A DNA stretch of 64,000 nucleotides from DATLLJ01 sp965229885 (GCA_965229885.1 CBDDJX010000003.1:372001-436000), one strand, 5' to 3'. Counted from the first letter of the stretch, positions 15,316 through 25,396 are shown. The notes: a model not told the origin generated them from the sequence alone. Made by a program: numbers and translations.

Positions 15316-18009
15316 TCACTGTTTCGCGTCTTTCCAGCTCTCGCCAATTCCGACGTCAACCGTGAGCGGGACCTTCAAGGCCGCCGCTGATTCCATCCGC
15401 TCGCGGACGATCGCGCCGATCTCCACGGCCCTCGCCTTCGGAACCTCGAACAGCAGTTCGTCGTGGACCGTGAGGATCATACGCGCTTCGCGATCCGATT
15501 TCAGGGCGGCGTGGACCTGCAGCATCGCGCGCTTCATGATGTCGGCCGCGCTCCCCTGAATCGGGAGGTTGACGGCGACACGTTCCGCCGCCGATCGTAC
15601 CTGCCCGTTTCGGCTCGTCAGCTCCGGCACGAGCCTGCGCCGCCCGAATATCGTCTTCACGACGCCGGTGATGCGCGCTTCCTCGAGCGTGCGGTCGATG
15701 AACTCGCGGACCCTCGGAAAACCGGCGAAGTACGCGTCGATAAACTCCTGCGCCGCCTGCGGCGTGACGCCAATGTCCTTCGAAAGAGTGAACGCCGTCT
15801 TCCCATAGAGCAGCGCGTAATTGATCATCTTGGCCGTGCTGCGCAACGTGTGCTTGTCCACCCCGCTTGCCGGTCCGAAGACCTTGAGCGCCGTCTGATC
15901 GTGGATGTCGTCGCCGCGGCGGAACGCTTCGATCAGCACCTCGTCGTCGGCAAGATGCGCCAGCACACGCAGCTCGATTTGGGAATAGTCGGCCGAGATC
16001 AGCACGTGCCCGGGGTCCGCGATGAAGGCCCGGCGGATCTCGCGGCCGAGCTCAGTGCGAATCGGAATGTTCTGCAGGTTCGGGTCGCTGCTGCTCAAGC
16101 GGCCGGTTGCCGCCACGGCCTGATTGAAGCACGTATGGACGCGACCCGTTTCCGGATTCACGAGCTGCGGCAGCGCGTCGATGTACGTCCCCTTCAGCTT
16201 CATCAACGCGCGCCACTCGAGAATATGGCGCGGGAGATCGTGCGCGAGGGCAAGCTCCTCGAGCACCTCGACCGCGGTCGATGGCGCGCGTGAGGTCCCG
16301 GTCCGCTTCAGAACGGGCAGCTGCAGCTTGTCGAACAGAACGTCCGCGAGTTGTTTCGGCGAATTGATATTGAACTCGCCGCCCGCCATCCGGAAGATCT
16401 CCGCGGCTCTCCGGACGAGCTCCTGATCGATCCGCTGCGACTGCGCGGCCAGCGCGGGCCGATCGATCCGGACGCCGGCGCGCTCCACGGCGACGAGCAC
16501 GTGTATGAGTGGCAGCTCGAGCGACGTGTAGACGTCGTCGAGCTGCTCTTTCTTCAGCAGATCCCGCAACAGCGGCGCCAGCTGTCCAGCAAGATCCGCA
16601 CGCTCGCCCGCGTAGTCGATCACCGCCTCGACCGGCACGTCCGCCAGGGAGATCGTCCTGGCGCCGCGGCCGCAGACATCCCCTTCCGCGAGCGCCTTGT
16701 AGCTGGTGTGCTCGAGGGCGAGGTCCTCGAGCCGGTGCTCGGATCGCGTGGCATCGAGGAGATAGCTCGCGATCATCGTATCGATGTCGAGGCCCCGCAG
16801 CGCGACGCCATGACGCTCTAGTAGGATGGCGTCGAACTTCAGGTCGTGCCCGACTTTCTTGATTGCCGGATTTTCGAGGACCTTCTTCAGCGCGGCGAGC
16901 GCGGCCTCGAGGGAGACGGCGGCAATGGGACTGAGTCCCCGATGTCCGGTCGGGACGTAATCGGCGTCCCGCGCGCTCGTCGAAAACGCCAGCCCGACAA
17001 TCGAGGCTGTCATGGCCGACGCGCCCGCCGACAGGACGCGCAACGCGAACGCGCCGGCCGCCTCGAGTCGGGCGGCCAGCGCCGCGACCTCCTCGGCGGT
17101 CGAAACGATGCGGTACACCTTCGCAATGGTGGCAGCGGTCGGCGCAAACTCTGACGCCAGGCTGCGGAAGGCCAGCTCGTTGAAGATCTGAAAGCAGCGT
17201 TCGCGGGACTCGCCGATGTACCGAAGGGCGTCGGGATTGAATTCGACCGGCACATCGGTCCGTATGCGCGCGAGCTCGCGGCTCTGCCGCGCCGATTCCA
17301 TGTTGGCGAGCAACGGCTCTCGATAGCGCTTCTGCTTGATCTCCGCCGCGTGGGCCAGCAGGTTGTCGAGGGAGCCGTAAGTGGCCATCAGCTCCCGCGC
17401 GCCTTTGTCGCCGATGCCGGGTACGCCCTTGATGTTGTCTATCGTGTCGCCCATCAAGGCGAGCACGTCGACGACCTGGCCTGGCGTGACGCCGAACTTG
17501 TCCTTCACGCCCTCCGGGTCGTACCACGTGCCTTCCTCGCGCGGGTTGAAGACGCGGACGCCGTCCCGGACGAGCTGAAAGAAATCCTTGTCGCCGGTTA
17601 CGATCGCGACGTCGAACCCGGCGGCGGCGGCCTTCACCGTCAACGTGCCAATGACATCGTCGGCTTCGTAACGCTCGGAGTTCAGGATCCGGACGCCGAG
17701 CGCCTCGCACGCGGCATGCACCATCGGAATCTGCTCCGCGAGCTCGTCGGGCATCGGCGCGCGATTGGCTTTGTAGTCGGCCGCGAGATCGTCACGGAAT
17801 GTCCGCCCCGGCAGATCGAACGACGCGGCGACGTACTCCGGCTTGTGGTCGTTCAGCAGCTTCCGCAGCATCGCCACGAAGATGTAGACGGCGTTGGTCG
17901 GATGTCCCTGCGCGTTGCGCAGGAAGCCGCCTTCCGGCGTGCGGATCGGCGCATGGAACGCGCGGTACATCTGGGAGCTGCCGTCGATGAGATAGATGGT
18001 GGGTTTCAC
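15316..18009 (-). CDS. polA: DNA polymerase I
   Basis: About 897 residues from a GTG start at 18009, the point where homology begins (IYLIDGSSQMYRAFHA). The 5' nuclease domain (residues 1-290) has ASFDLPGRTFRDDL and VTGDKDFFQLV. The polymerase domain has motif A (LISADYSQIELRVLAHL), motif B (RSTAKMINYALLYGKTAF) and motif C (LTVHDELLFE). In the 3'-5' exonuclease domain the exo I DxE is missing (FALRVLSAG), while exo II and exo III aspartates remain, so proofreading is probably lost. The O-helix has Tyr where E. coli has Phe762. Confidence 0.93.
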   Translation of the reverse strand: MKPTIYLIDGSSQMYRAFHAPIRTPEGGFLRNAQGHPTNAVYIFVAMLRKLLNDHKPEYVAASFDLPGRTFRDDLAADYKANRAPMPDELAEQIPMVHAACEALGVRILNSERYEADDVIGTLTVKAAAAGFDVAIVTGDKDFFQLVRDGVRVFNPREEGTWYDPEGVKDKFGVTPGQVVDVLALMGDTIDNIKGVPGIGDKGARELMATYGSLDNLLAHAAEIKQKRYREPLLANMESARQSRELARIRTDVPVEFNPDALRYIGESRERCFQIFNELAFRSLASEFAPTAATIAKVYRIVSTAEEVAALAARLEAAGAFALRVLSAGASAMTASIVGLAFSTSARDADYVPTGHRGLSPIAAVSLEAALAALKKVLENPAIKKVGHDLKFDAILLERHGVALRGLDIDTMIASYLLDATRSEHRLEDLALEHTSYKALAEGDVCGRGARTISLADVPVEAVIDYAGERADLAGQLAPLLRDLLKKEQLDDVYTSLELPLIHVLVAVERAGVRIDRPALAAQSQRIDQELVRRAAEIFRMAGGEFNINSPKQLADVLFDKLQLPVLKRTGTSRAPSTAVEVLEELALAHDLPRHILEWRALMKLKGTYIDALPQLVNPETGRVHTCFNQAVAATGRLSSSDPNLQNIPIRTELGREIRRAFIADPGHVLISADYSQIELRVLAHLADDEVLIEAFRRGDDIHDQTALKVFGPASGVDKHTLRSTAKMINYALLYGKTAFTLSKDIGVTPQAAQEFIDAYFAGFPRVREFIDRTLEEARITGVVKTIFGRRRLVPELTSRNGQVRSAAERVAVNLPIQGSAADIMKRAMLQVHAALKSDREARMILTVHDELLFEVPKARAVEIGAIVRERMESAAALKVPLTVDVGIGESWKDAKQ

Positions 18010-18043
18010 GGGAGGCGAATTTTTTACTATATCATTCGAGGCT

Positions 18044-18850
18044 ATGCGGATCCCTGCGGTCGTCGCCGCTAGATCACTCGCGCTCGCAGCCCTGGCGGTC
18101 CTGGCAGCGCTGGCGGTAATGACGGCTGTGGCGGCGTCGGCGTGCGGCAGCGGCGGGGATGGAAGCACGAGCGGCGGCGGTCTGTTCCGGCAGTACGAGT
18201 ACGAGGAAGAGGTGTACTTGTCGCTCGAGGGCACCGCGACGGTGTACGTCCACGCGTCTCTGGCGGCGCTCAATGCGCTGCGCGGGACGTCATTCACAAC
18301 GGCCCCCAACGCCCCGCTCGACCGTGAGGCCGTGCGCGCCTTCTATTCAAGGTCGCCTGTGGCGGCTGTCAACGGTCAGATCAACGCGTCGCGCCGCAGC
18401 AACCGCAGGTTCATCCACGTGAAGCTCGACGTCGACGACATCCGCCGACTCGGCGAGGCGGCGCCCTTCGCGTGGTCGAAGTACGAGTTCAGTCGCGATG
18501 GCGATCTGTACGTGTATCGACAGGCGATCGGGCCTGCGGCAGGGAAGGCCAAAGGCAACGTCGGGTGGAACGGACGGGAAATCGTGGCGTTCCGGCTGCA
18601 CCTGCCGAGCAGAATCAAGTATCACAACAGCAGGCGCGAGATCGGCCGCGGCAATATTCTCACGTGGGAACAGCCGCTGGCCGACCGGCTCCTCGGAATG
18701 CCGCTGGTGCTCGATGCCCGCATGGACCTGGAGTCGATCCTTTATCGCACGCTCCGGCTCTTTGGCTGGACGTTCGTCGCGGTGGCGATCACATTCGTTC
18801 TCGTCATCTGGTGGATTCGCCGTCGGGCGCCTGCCGAGCAGATCGCTTGA
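18044..18850 (+). CDS. Predicted lipoprotein with C-terminal membrane anchor
   Basis: A 268-residue protein of unknown family. The ATG at 18044 gives a long Ala/Leu-rich signal segment ending in a lipobox-like VAASAC, followed by a Gly/Ser linker. The body holds a beta-rich domain (YEYEEEVYLSLEGTATVYVH; later VGWNGREIVAFRLHLPSRI). A single transmembrane helix near the C terminus (WTFVAVAITFVLVIWWI) is followed by basic residues. It is divergent from polA over a 34-bp AT-rich gap, and its stop overlaps the decarboxylase start. Confidence 0.65.
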   Translation: MRIPAVVAARSLALAALAVLAALAVMTAVAASACGSGGDGSTSGGGLFRQYEYEEEVYLSLEGTATVYVHASLAALNALRGTSFTTAPNAPLDREAVRAFYSRSPVAAVNGQINASRRSNRRFIHVKLDVDDIRRLGEAAPFAWSKYEFSRDGDLYVYRQAIGPAAGKAKGNVGWNGREIVAFRLHLPSRIKYHNSRREIGRGNILTWEQPLADRLLGMPLVLDARMDLESILYRTLRLFGWTFVAVAITFVLVIWWIRRRAPAEQIA

Positions 18851-20292
18851 GCGAGAAACCTGGTCCTCGGTCGCTCGAGTTGTCGGCCGCCGAAATGCGC
18901 GCGATGGCCGACGAGGTGGTGGCGCGCTCGGTCGAGCACGTCGCCTCCGCCGGGCGCCAGCCAAGCCGCGGGGACGTCAACGCGGGCGCGCTTTGCCGTT
19001 CGCTTCGGGAACCGGCGCCGGAGCAGGGCACCGCGCTCAATCCGCTGCTCGATCACCTGTTCCGCGACTGCATCCCGCGCTCGTTCACGACGATCGGACC
19101 GGGCTATCTCGCCTACATTCCCGGCGGCGGGTTGTTTACCGCCGCGCTCGCCGACTTCATCGCGGATACGACCAACCGTTTCACGGGCATCTGGCAGGCC
19201 GCGCCGGTGCTGGTCCAGCTCGAAGCAAACGCCCTCGACTGGCTTCGCGACTGGATGGGGTTTCCCGAGAGCACGCGCGGTTTGTTTACAACCGGCGGAT
19301 CGATGGCGACGTTCAACGCGATTCTGTGCGCGCGCGAGCGTCATCTCGGCGCCGACATCCGCCGTGGCGTGCTGTACACGTCAGACCAGGCGCATCACTC
19401 GGTGCTGAAGTCGGCCAGGATGGCCGGCATCATGCCCGATCGCGTTCACCCGATTGCTACCGGTGATCGCTATCGGCTTGACGTGGACGCTCTCGCCGCC
19501 GCGATCCGGGAAGATCGCCGGCAGGATCTGACGCCGTTTGCCGTCGTGTCGAGCGCCGGCACGACCAATACCGGCGCCGTCGATCCGCTCGACGCGGTGG
19601 CCGACCTTTGTGCGCACGAGGGACTCTGGCACCACATCGACGGGGCGTACGGCGCGTTCTTTCATCTCTCCGACGACCTCCGGCCCGTGCTCAAGGGCCT
19701 TTCCCGCGCGGACTCGCTGACGCTCGATCCGCACAAAGGGATGTTCCTTCCCTACGGCACGGGCACGCTGCTGGTACGCGACGGGGCGGCGCTTCGCGCC
19801 GCGCACGAGGCCACGGCCGCCTATCTTCCCGCAATGCCGCATCCGGACGATTTCTACGACCCCAGCCAACATGGTCCGGAGCTATCGCGGGCGTTCCCTG
19901 GCCTTCGCGTCTGGCTCTCGGTGAAGCTTTTCGGCGCGGCCGCGTTTCGTGAAGCGATTGCCGAAAAGCGGCGGCTGGCGGTCGACGCCTGGCGCCGAAT
20001 CAGTGGGCTTCCGCACATCGTCATCGACGCCCCGCCCGAGCTGTCGCTCTTCGCTTTTCACGTCACCTGGCCAGGCGCGGCTCACGCGGAGGAAGATGAC
20101 GCGACGCGCACGCTGGTCGAGAACACGACGAAGCGGGGACGCGTGATGCTGACGGGCTGCACGACGCGAGAAAGATTTCTCGGCCGCGTGTGCGTGTTGA
20201 GCTTCCGAACGCACCAGCAGCACATTGATCATCTCGTGGAGGATCTCACGGCGTCGCTTCGCGAGGTCGTGCCGGCGGGGCCCGCTAGGTAA
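18847..20292 (+). CDS. PLP-dependent group II decarboxylase (aromatic-amino-acid type)
   Basis: About 481 residues. Landmarks include GPGYLAYIPGGGLFTAALADF, NRFTGIWQAAPVLVQLEA, GLFTTGGSMATFNAIL, DQAHHSVLKSARMAG, VVSSAGTTNTGAVDPLD, HIDGAYGAFF and LTLDPHKGMFLPYG, the last with the PLP-binding lysine. This is the DOPA/tyrosine/tryptophan decarboxylase fold, but the substrate is not assignable and some members are aldehyde synthases. TTG at 18847 overlaps the preceding stop (TTGA); an ATG at 18895 is an alternative start. Confidence 0.85.
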   Translation: MSEKPGPRSLELSAAEMRAMADEVVARSVEHVASAGRQPSRGDVNAGALCRSLREPAPEQGTALNPLLDHLFRDCIPRSFTTIGPGYLAYIPGGGLFTAALADFIADTTNRFTGIWQAAPVLVQLEANALDWLRDWMGFPESTRGLFTTGGSMATFNAILCARERHLGADIRRGVLYTSDQAHHSVLKSARMAGIMPDRVHPIATGDRYRLDVDALAAAIREDRRQDLTPFAVVSSAGTTNTGAVDPLDAVADLCAHEGLWHHIDGAYGAFFHLSDDLRPVLKGLSRADSLTLDPHKGMFLPYGTGTLLVRDGAALRAAHEATAAYLPAMPHPDDFYDPSQHGPELSRAFPGLRVWLSVKLFGAAAFREAIAEKRRLAVDAWRRISGLPHIVIDAPPELSLFAFHVTWPGAAHAEEDDATRTLVENTTKRGRVMLTGCTTRERFLGRVCVLSFRTHQQHIDHLVEDLTASLREVVPAGPAR

Positions 20293-20513
20293 TGACAATC
20301 TCCCTCGAGGCATTCATCGATGGCTTGAAGTACCAATCCGGGTTGGTCAAGATTCACAAGAATGTTCTGGCGGGCGTAGAATCGGAACGTGATCTCACGA
20401 GCGTGTTCACCGATCCGTTCGCGCTGACGTTCGACGATCCGGATCATTGTGCGGACTATTCATTCGCGGTCGGTGTACGGCCTGGCCGCATCGGGCGTTG
20501 GCCTCTTCAATGA
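20292..20513 (+). CDS. Small hypothetical reading frame
   Basis: A 73-codon frame starting ATGACAATC at the decarboxylase stop (TAATG-type junction). It encodes MTISLEAFIDGLKYQSGLVK and a mostly polar remainder with no recognised family. Coding status is uncertain. The frame stays open again after its stop, see the next entry. Confidence 0.3.
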   Translation: MTISLEAFIDGLKYQSGLVKIHKNVLAGVESERDLTSVFTDPFALTFDDPDHCADYSFAVGVRPGRIGRWPLQ

Positions 20514-20675
20514 GTCGATCCTTGTCCAGCCACGCTCCTGATTCTCACCGCTGCTCTAGCGGCGCTGGTGCACGTCACGACGGTGGAGCAGGTCATGGCG
20601 CAGGCAGTGGCGATGGGCATCGCGGGCGGCTTCGTCGGTCGCTTGTTTCTGGCGCTCTCGGTCGCGGCGGGATGA
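20514..20675 (+). other. Possible remnant of a small membrane protein
   Basis: In the frame continuing past the stop at 20513 there is a hydrophobic stretch (LLILTAALAALVHVT, then GIAGGFVGRLFLALSVAAG) ending in TGA 20673-20675. A second frame just upstream gives SVYGLAASGVGLFNESILV, and deleting or adding one base near 20530 would join them. This looks like a short frameshifted membrane-protein gene abutting the permease, but neither frame has a convincing start. Confidence 0.3.
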
Positions 20676-20679
20676 GTCG

Positions 20680-23600
20680 ATGAGGCCGAACCGGCTCGTC
20701 CTTCGCGGCTTGACGTATTACTGGCGTACCAACGTGGCGGTCATACTCGGGGTCGCCACCGCGGTGGCCGTGCTTGCTGGGGCGCTGCTCGTAGGCGACT
20801 CCGTGCGCGGCAGCCTGCGCGATCTCGTGCTGCAGAGACTCGGCAGAACCGACCTGGTCGTCGTTTCCGCGACGTTCTTCCGCGGCCAGCTTGCCGACGC
20901 GCTTCGAGTACATCCCTCGTTCCCTTCGACGTTCAGCGGCGTCGCTCCGGTGATTGTCGCGCAGGGCTTTGTCACAGGACAGGAGAGCGGACGCCGCGCC
21001 GGTCAGGTCCGCGTCTACGGGGTCGACGATCGGTTCTGGCTGTTCCACGGCGTTACCGAGATCGCGGGTCCGCTCGGCCGCGACGCGCTCGTCAGTCCTG
21101 CTCTTGCACGCGACATCGACGCTCAGGCCGGCAGCGCGGTGCTCGTACGCGTCCAGCGGCCGTCGGAGATTCCGCTGGAGTCGCTCTACGGCCGCAAAGA
21201 AGACCTTGGTAGCACGCTCCGCCTGACTGTTCGCGCCGTTGTCCCTTCGTCGGCGCTTGGCGAGTTCTCGTTGGAAGCGCAACAAGGGGACGTCCGCGCC
21301 CTGTTCGTGCCCTTGTCGCGCCTTCAGGAGGAGCTCGAGCTCGGCGACCGCGTGAACACGCTGCTTGTTTCCACCATGCCGGAACGCTCCACCGGCGCAG
21401 CGGGCGTGCTCGAGCAGCTCGTGAGAAGCGAGGCGAGCCTCGAAGATATCGGCCTGACGGTGAAGACGCTGGACGAGCGGCGGGCGATCGTTGTGGGCTC
21501 TGATGCGGGACTGCTGGGCGACGCTCAGGCAGCGGCGGTCCAGGAGGTGCTGCGGGGCCAGCCGGTGTTCACCTATCTGGCGAACACCCTACGCAGTGGC
21601 GATCGCGAGATTCCGTATTCCCTCGTCACCGCGATCGATCTGCGCGCGATTGCTCCCGCGGTCCCTCCAGCGCTAGGTGCGACGACTTCTCCCATCGTGT
21701 TGAACGACTGGGCTGCCAGGCAGTTGCAGGCGGAGGTTGGCGATCCCGTCACGATGGAGTATTACGTCTGGGAGGAGCCAGGCCAGCTCGCGACCCGGAC
21801 CACCGAGTTTCGCGTCGCGGCCGTCGTGCCGATCGCCGCCGGCGATCGCGACCTGGCGCCGGTGTACCCCGGCATCAGCGATTCACCATCGCTTGCCGAT
21901 TGGGATCCGCCGTTTCCGGTCGATCTGCGCCGCATTCGCCCGGCAGACGAGGTGTACTGGAACGACTACCGGACGACCCCGAAGGCGTTCGTGCCGCTGG
22001 AGGTCGGTCAGCGTCTCTGGCGGTCACGGTATGGCGCGCTGACGTCCATACGCGCGACGCTCCCTGAGGGAGGATCCCTCCAGGCCCTCCAGGATGCCCG
22101 GGAGCAGATCGAGCAGCGTCTGCGGGCCCGGATCGATCCGCTGGCCACGGGACTTGCCGTCCGCGACGTGCGGGCCGAAGGCCTGTCGGCGTCCCGGGGC
22201 GCCACGGATTTCGGAGAGTACTTCGTCTACTTCAGCTTTTTTCTGGTCGTGTCCGCGCTGCTGCTGGTGGCGCTATTCTTCAAGCTCGGCGTGGAACAGC
22301 GCGCTCGCGAGGTTGGACTGTTGCGGGCGGTCGGCTTCAAGCCGGCGGCGGTTCGACAGCTGTTCCTGTACGAAGGGTTGCTGCTTTCGATCATTGGCAG
22401 CGGCGCCGGGGTCGCCGGCGCGCTGGGGTATGCCTTCCTGATCGTGACCGCGCTCGGCACGTGGTGGGTCGACGCCGTGGGAACCACCGCACTGACGCTG
22501 CACGTGTCGTGGACCTCGCTCGCCGCGGGCGCCGCCGGGGGAGTGACAGCGGCGGCTGCCTGCATCTGGTGGACGCTCGGCAGCCTCGCGCGCATTTCCG
22601 AACGGAGTCTGCTGGCAGGACAGATCGAGCTGCAGTCGCCCGGTCTACAAAGCAATGCTTTGATTACAGGGCCTACAGGGCGTAGGGCGGGTCCTGCGTT
22701 GTGGACCCGCCAGCTGTTTGCCGCCGTCTTCCTGTCACTCGCCGGTGCGGCGTTGATGGCGGGCGCCGCTCGCGGCCTGCTCGATCGGACCGGTGCCTTC
22801 TTCGGCGCGGGCACGGCACTGCTCGGGGCATCGCTGTGTCTCTTCGCCGTCGCGCTCAGGCGGCCACCCCGGCATCCGCTGGCGGGCCACGGGTGGCGGC
22901 CGGTGTCGCGGCTCGGCCTTCGCAACGCCACGCATCGGCCGGGGCGCAGCGTCCTCTCCGTGGCGGTCATCGCGTCGGCCACGTTTATTCTCATTTCCGT
23001 CGACGCGTTCCGCCGCGACGGCGCCGCTGCAACCGATGATCCGCACTCGGGCGTTGGCGGGTACCAGCTCCTCGTCGAGTCGCTGCTGCCCATCGTCCAC
23101 GATCCCAACTCGCGCGAGGGACGCGAGGCGCTGAACCTCTCAGATCTCGACGAGTCGGTGACGATCGAGCCCTTCCGGCTGCTGCCGGGAGACGATGCGA
23201 GCTGCTTGAATCTGTACGAGCCGAGAAATCCACGGATCCTGGCGCCGCGGGATTCATTTCTCGCGGCGGGTCGCTTCGCCTTTCAGGACTCGCTCGCATC
23301 GACCGAGGCGGAGCGCGCCAACCCCTGGCTGCTCCTGAATCGCGACGGTCCTGTCGGGCCGGACGGGGTCATTCCTGTAATCACTGATGCGAACTCGATG
23401 ACGTACGTCCTGCACCGCCGTCTCGGCGAGGACATCGTGGTCACGCGCGGGGCACGGGAGATCCGTCTGCGGCTCGTGGGGGCTCTGCGCGACAGCATCT
23501 TCCAGCGGGAGCTGCTGATGTCGCAGGCGCACTTCCTGACGCTGTTTCCAGAGCAGGAGGGGTATCGGTTGCTGCTCGTCGAGACGCCGGCCGGGCGCGC

Positions 23601-24084
23601 GTCGGCCATTGCCGCGGAAATGGAGGACGCTCTCAGCGATCTGGGCGCCGACGTAACGGGCACGGCCGAACGGCTCGCCGAATTCCACAGGGTCGAGAAC
23701 ACGTACTTGTCCACGTTCCAGACGCTTGGCGGTCTCGGCCTCCTGCTTGGAACCGTCGGCCTGGCCACGGTCCTGCTTCGCAATGTGCTCGAGCGGCGGC
23801 GCGAGCTGGCGTTGCTCGGTGCGGTCGGCTACCGCCGCCGGCACTTTCTGCTGATGGTGATGGCCGAGAACGCCCTGTTGCTTGCCACAGGCCTCGCGGC
23901 GGGCGCCGTCTGCGCGGGCCTCGCGATTGCTCCGGCCGTCGCCGAGCGGGGCGGCCGGGTTCCGCTGACGAGCGGCGGCGCGCTGCTGCTGTTCGCCGTG
24001 TTCGTGACGGGTCTGTTATCCTCAATGATCGCGACGAGAGCCGCCATTCGCGGACCGCTACTGGAGTCGTTGCGATCGGAGTAG
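20680..24084 (+). CDS. Giant FtsX-type ABC transporter permease
   Basis: A 1134-residue permease. It begins with a transmembrane helix (NVAVILGVATAVAVLAGALL) followed by a large extracytoplasmic MacB-like domain. A first FtsX core lies at about residues 512-600 (FFKLGVEQRAREVGLLRAVG), mid-protein helices at about 675-725, a second periplasmic domain, and a second FtsX core at about 1005-1130 (LERRRELALLGAVGYRRRHF). This is the duplicated architecture of MacB/LolE-like permeases that move lipoproteins or hydrophobic substrates rather than importing. No ATPase is adjacent; a LolD-type ATPase occurs at 60320-61012. Two propeller genes follow at once. Confidence 0.85.
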   Translation: MRPNRLVLRGLTYYWRTNVAVILGVATAVAVLAGALLVGDSVRGSLRDLVLQRLGRTDLVVVSATFFRGQLADALRVHPSFPSTFSGVAPVIVAQGFVTGQESGRRAGQVRVYGVDDRFWLFHGVTEIAGPLGRDALVSPALARDIDAQAGSAVLVRVQRPSEIPLESLYGRKEDLGSTLRLTVRAVVPSSALGEFSLEAQQGDVRALFVPLSRLQEELELGDRVNTLLVSTMPERSTGAAGVLEQLVRSEASLEDIGLTVKTLDERRAIVVGSDAGLLGDAQAAAVQEVLRGQPVFTYLANTLRSGDREIPYSLVTAIDLRAIAPAVPPALGATTSPIVLNDWAARQLQAEVGDPVTMEYYVWEEPGQLATRTTEFRVAAVVPIAAGDRDLAPVYPGISDSPSLADWDPPFPVDLRRIRPADEVYWNDYRTTPKAFVPLEVGQRLWRSRYGALTSIRATLPEGGSLQALQDAREQIEQRLRARIDPLATGLAVRDVRAEGLSASRGATDFGEYFVYFSFFLVVSALLLVALFFKLGVEQRAREVGLLRAVGFKPAAVRQLFLYEGLLLSIIGSGAGVAGALGYAFLIVTALGTWWVDAVGTTALTLHVSWTSLAAGAAGGVTAAAACIWWTLGSLARISERSLLAGQIELQSPGLQSNALITGPTGRRAGPALWTRQLFAAVFLSLAGAALMAGAARGLLDRTGAFFGAGTALLGASLCLFAVALRRPPRHPLAGHGWRPVSRLGLRNATHRPGRSVLSVAVIASATFILISVDAFRRDGAAATDDPHSGVGGYQLLVESLLPIVHDPNSREGREALNLSDLDESVTIEPFRLLPGDDASCLNLYEPRNPRILAPRDSFLAAGRFAFQDSLASTEAERANPWLLLNRDGPVGPDGVIPVITDANSMTYVLHRRLGEDIVVTRGAREIRLRLVGALRDSIFQRELLMSQAHFLTLFPEQEGYRLLLVETPAGRASAIAAEMEDALSDLGADVTGTAERLAEFHRVENTYLSTFQTLGGLGLLLGTVGLATVLLRNVLERRRELALLGAVGYRRRHFLLMVMAENALLLATGLAAGAVCAGLAIAPAVAERGGRVPLTSGGALLLFAVFVTGLLSSMIATRAAIRGPLLESLRSE

Positions 24085-24089
24085 TACGG

Positions 24090-25388
24090 ATGACCAATCG
24101 CAGCATCGTCGTAACCGCGCTGTTCGCGCGGGTACTCGCTTCGGCGGGCGTGGCGCTGTTCGCGTTCGGCGCCGTGCCGCTCGCCGCGGAGCACTGGCCG
24201 CAGTGGCGGGGCCCGCAGTTGAACGGCCTCAGCGCCGAGACGAATCTGCCCGTTCGCTGGTCGAAGACCGAGAACATCGCCTGGAAGCTCGCGCTGCCCG
24301 CGTGGTCAGGATCCACCCCCATCGTCTGGGGCGACCGCGTCTTTCTCAATGTGGCGGAGGGCCGCGATCTGTGGCTGTGGTCGGTCGATCGCGCGCGCGG
24401 CGTCGTCCTCTGGAAGCGGCAGCTCGGCGGCGGCAACGCGCGGAGGCGAAAGCAGAACATGTCTTCGCCGTCTCCGGTGACCGACGGCCGGCACGTGTGG
24501 GTGATGACGGGCACCGGCGTGATCAAGGCGTTCGACTTCGAGGGCAGGGAGCTCTGGGCGCGGGACATTCAGAGGGACTACGGCGAATTCGGCCTGCAGT
24601 GGGGCTACGGGTCGTCGCCGCTACTGTTCGAGGATTCGCTGTACGTGCAGGTACTGCACGGCATGTACACCGACGATCCCTCCTACGTCCTGCGCATCAG
24701 CAAGGCGAACGGCCGAACCATCTGGCGGGTCGAGCGGCCGACCAGTGCGCGGCGCGAGTCGCCTGACGCCTACACGACGCCCGCGCTCCTGCGGTATGGC
24801 ACAACCGCCGAGATCGTCGTCTCTGGCGGCGACGTGGTCACCGGCCACGACACGAACAACGGTCGAGAGTTGTGGCGAGCCACCGGTCTCAATCCAGACA
24901 ACGCTGGCAGCCAGCGCATCGTCGCCTCACCCGTGATACACGGGGAGATGATCTTCGCGCCGTCGCGCGAGCGGCCGATGCTGGCGCTCAAGCCGGGCGG
25001 CCGGGGCGACGTCTCCAGGTCGCACGTCCTCTGGACGTTCATGAATGGACCGGACGTGCCCACCCCGGTCACCGACGGCAGATATCTGTACGTGATCAAC
25101 GACCGCGGCATCATGTGGTGTCTGAACGGCAAGACCGGCGAGCAGGTCTACGGCCGCCAGCGGCTGCGCTCGGCCACCTACAGCGGCTCTCCCGTGCTGG
25201 CCGACGGCAGGATCTACATCACCGACGAAGACGGCGTGACGAGCGTGGTGCAGGCCGGCCCGACGTTCGCGCTGCTCGCGGAGAACGACCTCGGCGAATA
25301 TACGCTCAGCTCGCCCGCGGTCTCCGAAGGGCAGATCTTTATCCGGACCGATTCATTTCTCTACGCCATCGGGCAACGAAAACAGTGA
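24090..25388 (+). CDS. PQQ-like beta-propeller protein 1
   Basis: A 432-residue exported protein with a signal peptide ending near PLAAEHWPQWRGPQ. The opening WPQWRGP..G.S.....P..WS.TEN..WK is the recurring N-terminal signature of the bacterial PQQ-binding-like WD40/YVTN propellers in this window. Repeated blade strands such as LWKRQLGGG, ELWARDI and TIWRVERP follow. The quinone-ligating residues of real PQQ dehydrogenases are not evident, so an enzymatic role should not be assumed; binding or scaffolding is more likely. It starts 5 bp after the permease stop. Confidence 0.85.
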   Translation: MTNRSIVVTALFARVLASAGVALFAFGAVPLAAEHWPQWRGPQLNGLSAETNLPVRWSKTENIAWKLALPAWSGSTPIVWGDRVFLNVAEGRDLWLWSVDRARGVVLWKRQLGGGNARRRKQNMSSPSPVTDGRHVWVMTGTGVIKAFDFEGRELWARDIQRDYGEFGLQWGYGSSPLLFEDSLYVQVLHGMYTDDPSYVLRISKANGRTIWRVERPTSARRESPDAYTTPALLRYGTTAEIVVSGGDVVTGHDTNNGRELWRATGLNPDNAGSQRIVASPVIHGEMIFAPSRERPMLALKPGGRGDVSRSHVLWTFMNGPDVPTPVTDGRYLYVINDRGIMWCLNGKTGEQVYGRQRLRSATYSGSPVLADGRIYITDEDGVTSVVQAGPTFALLAENDLGEYTLSSPAVSEGQIFIRTDSFLYAIGQRKQ

Positions 25389-25396
25389 GGGTCGCC

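Noticed and set aside
16052..17710. 552-codon minus-strand frame inside polA
   Set aside because: It is the polA gene read in another phase; the polA frame contains all catalytic motifs.
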